Notes under the pieces: model-generated | Told to the model about the DNA's origin: nothing | The model's input: the letters and a program-made list of their open reading frames with translations, nothing else | Database searches by the model: none | Program-made: the position numbers and the translations under genes | Shown: positions 1 to 5,022 of the stretch, one piece after another | Layout of the letters: each line of letters opens with the position of its first letter | Position numbering within the stretch: position 1 is the first letter of the stretch | From: CAYOVG01 sp964407285 | GTDB taxonomy: Bacteria > Desulfobacterota > Syntrophobacteria > Syntrophobacterales > Syntrophobacteraceae | Assembly: GCA_964407285.1 (NCBI GenBank) | Contig: CAYOVG010000027.1 | Coordinates: 1-33,189 of the forward strand | Length of the DNA: 33,189 nucleotides | Direction of reading: 5' to 3'

Positions 1-49
1 AGGTGAGTTTTTTTGAGGTGCAAATATACCAGAATTGATGTTTTAATGC

Positions 50-81
50 AAATACCTATGTGTACTAATATAGGTAATTTG
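50..81. repeat. AT-rich inverted repeat
   Basis: ACCTAT (54-59) and ATAGGT (70-75) form a 6-bp stem around a 10-nt loop, with nearly symmetric AAAT and ATTT flanks. Nothing else gene-like was seen in positions 1-137. It could be an operator or only an AT-rich palindrome; no function is assigned. Confidence 0.35.
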
Positions 82-137
82 ATATTTGTACCCTCACGGA
101 TTCAGGTAGAAGGGAAAGATAGTCGGCTGAATCGAGT

Positions 138-410
138 AATCGAGTGAGTCTGGCCCTTTTGGGTTGGGACCAAATTGAGTCACCATGCGGGTTGACGGGC
201 TATGATCAGAGCAAAACCACCGGAAATTGGCCGAACATTGGTAAATCTGCTCAATGCTTTAGCTTTATCGTCCGCAATCCCTTGCCAATGCTCAGTTTCA
301 CTGGATCAAATTGCAGTTCCGGCACAAACGGCTGGAATGGGCACTTGCACAGAATGGCTCCAGGAGCCAAGTTAACTCTCCAACCCAAAAGGGCCAGACT
401 CAAATCGAGT
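138..410. mobile_element. MITE-like non-autonomous element with target duplication
   Basis: Two perfect 23-bp inverted repeats lie at 145-167 and 380-402; each end begins TGAGTCTGGCCC when read inward. The 8-bp sequence AATCGAGT flanks the element directly, at 138-145 and 403-410 (7 bp if the T at 145 is counted in the repeat), as expected of a target-site duplication. A further AATCGAGT lies at 130-137, so the left flank holds two tandem copies. The roughly 257-bp interior has no transposase-like reading frame, so it would have to be moved by a transposase encoded elsewhere. The family is not assigned; an 8-bp duplication fits several IS families. The right end lies inside the 3' end of the minus-strand PIN gene. 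Confidence 0.8.
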
Positions 411-954
411 TATGTTCCAGCGGGATGGCTTTTATTTGACGATATTCGGCAGGTAACAATTCTGTTTGGCTTGGCAATAAAAGATTTAATCCTAATCCGG
501 CGAGCCGCTTTTTGCCTCTGTTAATGAGCTTCATGTCTCCAGTAAGAAATTCTTTGCAGCCCACTTCCAATGCCGAGGCGATATGAATTCCATCAAAAGG
601 ACTTAGATTGATTTTATCAACCCAGGATAAGTCCACGGCTCTACGAATTACAAAGATACTCGGCTCAATAGCGGTAATTCCGCTATTTCCGGATGTTATA
701 AGTCGATCAAAGAGATCTCTGGCCTTTTCCGGTACATTTCTATCGCCTTTTCTGGTGTGCCCGACGTGCAAGCATTCCGCAAGGGTTAAAAGGGACGTAT
801 ACAAAACCAGATCGCCTTTTCTGGATGATTCCACCAGCTTCCTGCAAAACCAGGCATCGACTTCTTCCTCGGCGGGCACCCCCTCCGAGACATTCTTGCA
901 GGCCATTTCAATAAAACACCATGTATCAAGATAAACTCTTGGTTTAGTGGGCAT
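400..954 (-). CDS. PIN-domain (VapC-like) putative ribonuclease
   Basis: This 184-aa protein has the acidic residues expected of a PIN nuclease. They are Asp10 in VYLDTWCFIE, Glu60 in LTLAECLHV, Asp121 in SPFDGIHIASALE and Asp140 in EFLTGDMKL. PIN toxins coordinate Mg/Mn with such residues and cut RNA, so ribonuclease activity is inferred from the family. VapC toxins are usually about 130-140 aa, so this one is long. Its ATG lies 11 bp inside the end of the upstream 277-aa gene and has no clear Shine-Dalgarno sequence, which suggests translational coupling. The TGA stop (400-402) is made by the terminal bases of the inserted MITE-like element. Without the insertion the frame would read about 11 codons further, to a TGA. 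The C-terminus may therefore be slightly altered, but the catalytic domain is intact. Confidence 0.85.
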   Translation of the reverse strand: MPTKPRVYLDTWCFIEMACKNVSEGVPAEEEVDAWFCRKLVESSRKGDLVLYTSLLTLAECLHVGHTRKGDRNVPEKARDLFDRLITSGNSGITAIEPSIFVIRRAVDLSWVDKINLSPFDGIHIASALEVGCKEFLTGDMKLINRGKKRLAGLGLNLLLPSQTELLPAEYRQIKAIPLEHNSI

Positions 955-1777
955 TTCTTATTTTTCTTATGAATTCCAGCGTGGTCGATTTCCCCGTAAG
1001 ATTGGGGGCGCAACCAAAAAACTCCTTGAAATCATCATCACTGAACTTCGGAGACTGAATAAATTTTTCCGCAACAATGTGCTCTATTTTTCTATCCGCC
1101 AGATTTGCCGTAATCATGCCGGATACATTGACTATGGCATCCTTTTCCAATAAAAGGTTAATGACTTGGTTATACATGTGCTCCTTGTAGAAGCATTTTA
1201 CTTTTTGTTCCGTGTCGATCGTGGTCAGGATAAAATATGGTCTTCCGACTTCCTTTACCAACGAATAGATGGTTCCCTGCACCCCTCCACAGTATTCATA
1301 TTTGGCCGGCTTATCAAAATATTCCTCTATCTGGTTGGATGTTTGCCTGGACAGGGCCTTCCATTGCATTGCTCCCACGTTATCCGCTTCGGGATTATAT
1401 ATTTCAGGAATACCAAAGAGAACGGTTTCGTCAATATCGATGCACTTTCCTATCCTGGCATATTGCTCCAACGTTCTTCGGTTAATATCGGAGTAATCAT
1501 CGGCGCGATCCAGCTTAAAATCCATGATTCGCTCTATTGTGCGGGTAAATCTAGCGGCGGGAATATCATCCACATGCTCCGGGTTCTCAATTCTGAGGGA
1601 GACCGAACCATTGGCAAAATCCAGGGCGAGCCAGTTTTTTGCGATGGATTCAAGGGAGACATCCTCGCAAACCATCTTTAGGAACTCATAGATTTCCTCG
1701 GTTATGGTTGCCAGCTTACCAAGGGGAATACCTATTCTTCCCTTGTTCATTTCCACCTTGATATGAAGCTTTGCCAT
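944..1777 (-). CDS. Unrecognised 277-aa protein, operon partner of the PIN gene
   Basis: I do not recognise the family. The protein is soluble-looking, with no signal peptide or membrane segment. The N-terminal half (1-120) mixes strands and helices. The second half (about 155-235), around YEYCGGVQGTIYSLV, YFILTTID and DAIVNVSGMI, alternates short strands in a way that resembles a small beta-barrel; this is an impression only. The C-terminus (245-277) is charged and contains FGCAPNLTG. The start is well supported: ATG at 1777 has an AGGAGATAGGG ribosome site just upstream. The end overlaps the PIN gene start by 11 bp. That order and coupling suggest an antitoxin or partner role, but at 277 aa it is far larger than classic VapB antitoxins, and no DNA-binding motif was recognised. 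Confidence 0.7.
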   Translation of the reverse strand: MAKLHIKVEMNKGRIGIPLGKLATITEEIYEFLKMVCEDVSLESIAKNWLALDFANGSVSLRIENPEHVDDIPAARFTRTIERIMDFKLDRADDYSDINRRTLEQYARIGKCIDIDETVLFGIPEIYNPEADNVGAMQWKALSRQTSNQIEEYFDKPAKYEYCGGVQGTIYSLVKEVGRPYFILTTIDTEQKVKCFYKEHMYNQVINLLLEKDAIVNVSGMITANLADRKIEHIVAEKFIQSPKFSDDDFKEFFGCAPNLTGKSTTLEFIRKIRNAH

Positions 1778-2053
1778 CTCCCTATCTCCTTAAAGGCAAC
1801 AGACTTATTGCAACTTTTTTCACTAAGAGACTTACCATTACTCGCCCTTAGTTTAATTCCTGGAAACCACAATTTCAATGCGGTGTCAAGGGATGCAATT
1901 ATCGCTCCCGCCTGGTTACGGTTACGATGACGGAAAATGGTTGGGCTGTAGGACGGTGCACAGGACTGCCGTCTGGACTCATGCAGGCTGGAATTGACTG
2001 ATGTGAAGATCGGCGCGGCCGGGGGACCGCGCCACGGTTGGTTCATTTATCCG

Positions 2054-2757
2054 CTACGCGATAATCGGGATATCGACCCTTTCCTTGAGCCAGTCTCTGA
2101 TCCCATGAATGGCGTCGATTTCCCACGCGCCACCGTCCGCCTCGAAGAAGGCGATGGCCGGCTTTTCGGCCTTCTCCTTCAGCCTGATGATGAACGGGGA
2201 CGCCGGTTGCTCGACTTCCGGGAACGTTCTGTAGGGCTGGAGAAGCACCGGGTTCGGAACCGTCGCCCAGTCTACCAGCTTGATCCCCTGTTTGGCAACA
2301 ATCTGCTGCGTAACGCCGTCATCGATTGAGGTGCGAATCTCCTCGCTGCTGATGTTTCCGAAGAGCTGAAGGAGCCTGTCGATCACTTCCGTGCGGACCA
2401 AGTTCATCTGCAAGAAGATCATGAACTCGTAGTGGGGATAGAAGTAGCCGGTGGAGAATTTCGGAAATTTGGCCTTTGAGCGGAGCACAACCGGCCTGTT
2501 GCGAAATCCCTCCGTCATGGGCATGCACAGGCTTACCGAGATGGGATTTCGATGTGGATGAAGAGCCGGTCCCGTTCGAGCGTGTCGATGTTGGTGTCGA
2601 GGTAATCGATCAGGCCGGTGAGGGTGTTCACCTCCAGGATGTCCGGGAGCGGATCTTCGACCTTGTGGAGCCGGCGGCTGGAGTAGTTGCAGCCCTTGAT
2701 GTCGAAGAGTGTGGGGGCCGCGAGTTCGAGGATACGGTCAATTGCCTGCTGAATCAT
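2054..2757 (-). pseudogene. Phage-type hypothetical gene split by a frameshift
   Basis: Two adjacent reading frames look like the halves of one gene. The upstream half (2533-2757, 74 aa) has ILELAAPTLFDIKG, VNTLTGLIDYLD and RDRLFIHIEIPS. The downstream half (2054-2524, 156 aa) has KAKFPKFSTGYFYPHYEF, SIDDGVTQQIVAKQG, VPNPVLLQPYRTFPEVEQP and FFEADGGAWEIDAI. From memory these belong, in this order, to one uncharacterised protein found in prophages. The downstream frame stays open upstream of its ATG, reading ISVSLCMPM, so loss of one base near 2540-2547 would join the halves. The upstream half starts at ATG 2757 behind an AAGGAAGGA ribosome site. It is either a decaying prophage gene, a sequencing error, or two real short genes; the first is favoured because the surroundings are broken. 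Function unknown. Confidence 0.6.
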
Positions 2758-3476
2758 TGGTTTCCTTCCTTTCCATGGGGATCACGTTTTGGGCAAAACC
2801 CGTCGTGTGCGGTGACGAAATTGATGCTGGCGTAAGGCCTGCGGCCGGTCCTCTCATAGAGATTGCTGCTTCCCGTGATGCGGTAGGCCACACTGCCAAT
2901 CTGCCCGTCCTCTCCCTTCCAGTAGCGTCGCAGAGCATCCCGATATTCTACGTTCCACTCGGTCCATAAAACCGGAAAGTTTCCGACCTGATAGCCTCCC
3001 ATGCCAAGTTCCCACGGCTCGGCAATGAGCTTTACCTGCGAGAGCACGGGGTCCTGGTGGATGATATCGAAGAACGCGGAGAGCCGATTCACCTCATGGA
3101 GTTCGCGTGCCGGCGTGGCGGCAAGATCGAAGTGGAAACCGTCGACGTGCATCTCCAGCACCCAGTACCGCAGGCTGTCCATGATGAGTTGGAGCGTCCT
3201 CGGGTTGATCATGTTCATCGAATTGCCGCATCCGGTATAATCCATGTAATAGCGCCGGTTGTCGGCAACCAGCCGGTAATAGGCGGTGTTGTCGATGCCG
3301 CGGTAACAAAGCGTGGGACCGAGGTGGTTGCCTTCGGCGGTGTGGTTGTAGACGACGTCCAGGATGACCTCGGTCCCCTCCCGGTGCAGGGTTTTGACCA
3401 TTGTCAGGAGCTTGCAGCCACCCAAAAAGGTCTGGCTCATCAACTCCACCAGTTGGAGGTTCAAGCGCAACGGCAC
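2754..3476 (-). pseudogene. glgX: Glycogen debranching enzyme fragment
   Basis: An open frame of 240 codons encodes the middle of a GH13 isoamylase-type debranching enzyme (GlgX, usually about 700 aa). It shows EVILDVVYNHTAEGNHLGP, YYMDYTGCGNSMNM, DGFHFDLA with the nucleophile Asp, LIAEPWELG with the acid/base Glu, VGNFPVLWTEWN and NFVTAHDGF. Similarity begins near MVKTLHREG (about 3400) and stops after NFVTAHDGF (about 2795). Both the N-terminal part and the C-terminal half are missing. The Arg normally two residues before the nucleophile (GFRFD) is His here. The first 25 or so codons do not look like GlgX, so the ATG at 3476 is accidental. The broken end runs straight into the phage-type gene: its TGA overlaps that gene's ATG as ATGA. 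A working enzyme is not expected. Confidence 0.85.
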
Positions 3477-3546
3477 ATTGATGCGGCCAAATTACGTTTT
3501 CAGACTTGTCGTCTGGACCGTCGTCGTAAAAGAGCCGCACTCTTTT

Positions 3547-3724
3547 GCAGTCCAATCTGATTTTAATTTCCAATACAATTGTGAGTAGTCCAATCCAATC
3601 AGCGCTCCAATCCAATTTTGCATTCGAATCCAACTGTGACATAGTCCAATCCAATTAGCGCTCAAATCCAATTGTGAGTAGTCCAATCCAATCAGCGCTC
3701 CAATCCGATTGTGAGCATTCAAAT
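3547..3724. repeat. Cluster of 37-bp AT-rich repeats
   Basis: A 37-bp unit with the core TGAGTAGTCCAATCCAATCA followed by GCGCTCCAAT occurs at 3575-3611, 3630-3667 (one base longer, several changes) and 3668-3704. A shorter related unit of the form CCRATTNTG...CATTCRAAT occurs at 3612-3629 and 3705-3724, and a degenerate partial copy lies at 3547-3574. The array runs long, short, long, long, short. Two long units abut with no unique spacer, so this is not a CRISPR. Each unit carries the palindrome AGCGCT. The repeats begin about 150 bp upstream of where GlgX similarity begins. The wider gene-free stretch 3477-3949 holds nothing else recognised. Confidence 0.85.
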
Positions 3725-3949
3725 CTGTATGTTGACATGCATGAATGCCTTGATTAGAACGTTTCCGTGGGCGATTCTTCCGGACTGAAGGTAGTAGGTA
3801 TAAAGATACAAAATACCGAACGGCGCATGTCCGGGTCCGTGGGGGGAGCGCCGCCGTTCCCGATGAGCGCCGCCGGGACGAACATCACCGTCGATCTCAC
3901 GGAAACCCACACTCACGGAAACTCACACCTGGACCGGAGGGATGGAATC

Positions 3950-4468
3950 ATGGCTAGGAAGGAATATTCCTGGGAGATTCGGGAGAAAGCCGAAGAACTG
4001 TACGTGTACGAGGGTCTCACTTTCGGTGAGGTTTACCTGAAGACGGGCGTTTCGGAAACCCAACTCAAACGATGGGCCGAACAGGGAAACTGGGGGGAAT
4101 GCAGAAAGGAACGCCGGAAAGCCCTTTCCGATCTCAAGCTCAAGAAGTTTCAGATCCATCAAAAGCTCATCGAAAATGCGCTCGATACTCTGGACAGTCG
4201 GGCGATAACGGCGGCATGCAGGTGGATGAAAACCGAAATGACCACTGAAACGGCCCGGCAGTCGAAAGCCCGTGTCGGCGATGCCGACAGCCCGTTGCTG
4301 TTTCTGGAACATCTCGAATTTATTTGCATGGTCCTCAAAGACGTAGACCAGAAGGGGCTCAAGGCCATCGCTGGAAACTACGACACGATTGTGGAGCGGT
4401 TCAAGGCGGAATACATGAATAAGAAGTACTCCGGACATCTCGGCCCGATGGGCGCGGAGGGAACATGA
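3950..4468 (+). CDS. Phage terminase small-subunit-like protein (DUF1804-type)
   Basis: This 172-aa basic protein has an N-terminal helix-turn-helix (about residues 8-48: IREKAEELYVYEGLTFGEVY, then TGVSETQLKRWAEQGNW). It is followed by a charged helical segment (SDLKLKKFQIHQKLIENALDTL). This layout matches small DNA-recognition proteins of Mu-like phages (DUF1804) and the N-terminal HTH of terminase proteins, which bind phage DNA and direct the large subunit that cuts and packages it. The start at ATG 3950 is chosen because GGAGG lies at 3936-3940; the frame stays open further upstream but has no ribosome site and becomes low complexity. No large terminase, portal or capsid gene follows, so it is an orphan and probably a prophage remnant. 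Family assignment is moderate. Confidence 0.65.
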   Translation: MARKEYSWEIREKAEELYVYEGLTFGEVYLKTGVSETQLKRWAEQGNWGECRKERRKALSDLKLKKFQIHQKLIENALDTLDSRAITAACRWMKTEMTTETARQSKARVGDADSPLLFLEHLEFICMVLKDVDQKGLKAIAGNYDTIVERFKAEYMNKKYSGHLGPMGAEGT

Positions 4469-4790
4469 AAGGCGCTGTAGTGAAATTAATCGATATGTGT
4501 GGAACTTTCAGAGATTTTGGGGCCTCCGGAGGCCGAAAACAAGGGGTCGGCGACCCATAAGAGCGCCATGAACAACTCCTAAAAGTAACGCAAACGTGTC
4601 ATACGATCCGCATGAATGCTGGGTTTGCGGGCTCGGAAATAAAAATTTCGACATGCCGTTCAATGGTTATGTATAAAAAGGGGTCAAAATGAACGCAAGC
4701 AAGAAGAAATTGTCTCCAATACGTTGCCGACCGGGGCCGGCAACGCATCCGCAAATTCGTGAACGGGTTGAGGCTTTGTTCGTCGCGCTG
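4469..4790. other. Gene-free stretch with two short hairpins
   Basis: No convincing gene was seen. The phage-type gene ends in ATGA, and the overlapping ATG (4466) opens only a 31-codon frame, perhaps the stub of a lost next gene. GGCCTCCGGAGGCC (4521-4534) is a perfect palindrome. GGGTC-GGC-GACCC (4544-4556) is a second small stem. Neither is followed by a T run, so they are weak terminator candidates. A frame from ATG 4689 with AAGGGG upstream runs into the REP-like repeats and is not called as a gene. Confidence 0.4.
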
Positions 4791-4980
4791 CAACGATCTC
4801 CGATGCCGGAAGGCGTTGAGCGCTCACGCTTTCCGCCACGCACGAGAGCGCCTGTCGGACTGCAACGGTCTCACCTCCGACGCCGGAAGGCGTTGAGCGC
4901 TTCGGAAGAAGCCTCCCGGCTCTCGAGGCAGGTTCCCGCAACGATCTCCGACGCCGGAAGGCACTGAGCGCCGGCGCTCA
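4790..4980. repeat. Three REP-like hairpin repeats
   Basis: Three imperfect copies start at GCAACGATCTCC or a variant (4790, 4862, 4938), about 72-76 bp apart. Each contains CGAYGCCGGAAGGC: the cores are 4799-4826, 4876-4902 and 4947-4973. In each core, CGACGCC and GGCGTTG (or a variant) pair around a GGAA tetraloop. The third copy runs into the 16-bp palindrome TGAGCGCCGGCGCTCA (4965-4980). They lie between the phage-type gene and the 3' end of the minus-strand GH57 gene (stop at 5023). Extragenic palindromic (REP) families behave this way: they sit after genes and may protect mRNA ends or end transcription. Confidence 0.7.
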
Positions 4981-5022
4981 TCGATGGGAACTGGAACTTC
5001 ACGTCCTGCAATCTTGACTCAC

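Noticed and set aside
144..524. 126-codon frame across the MITE
   Set aside because: It spans both inverted repeats and the native flank and overlaps the PIN gene end, with no recognisable motif.
1747..2046. 99-codon minus-strand frame upstream of the 277-aa gene
   Set aside because: It overlaps that gene's start and ribosome site, has no ribosome site of its own, and shows no known domain; the gap 1778-2053 is treated as intergenic.
3547..3724. CRISPR array
   Set aside because: Two of the long repeats abut directly, the only intervening piece is another repeat type, and no cas genes are present.
4689..4967. 92-codon frame with a possible ribosome site
   Set aside because: Most of it is the REP-like repeat translated; the residue composition is Arg/Pro-rich and unlike a folded protein.
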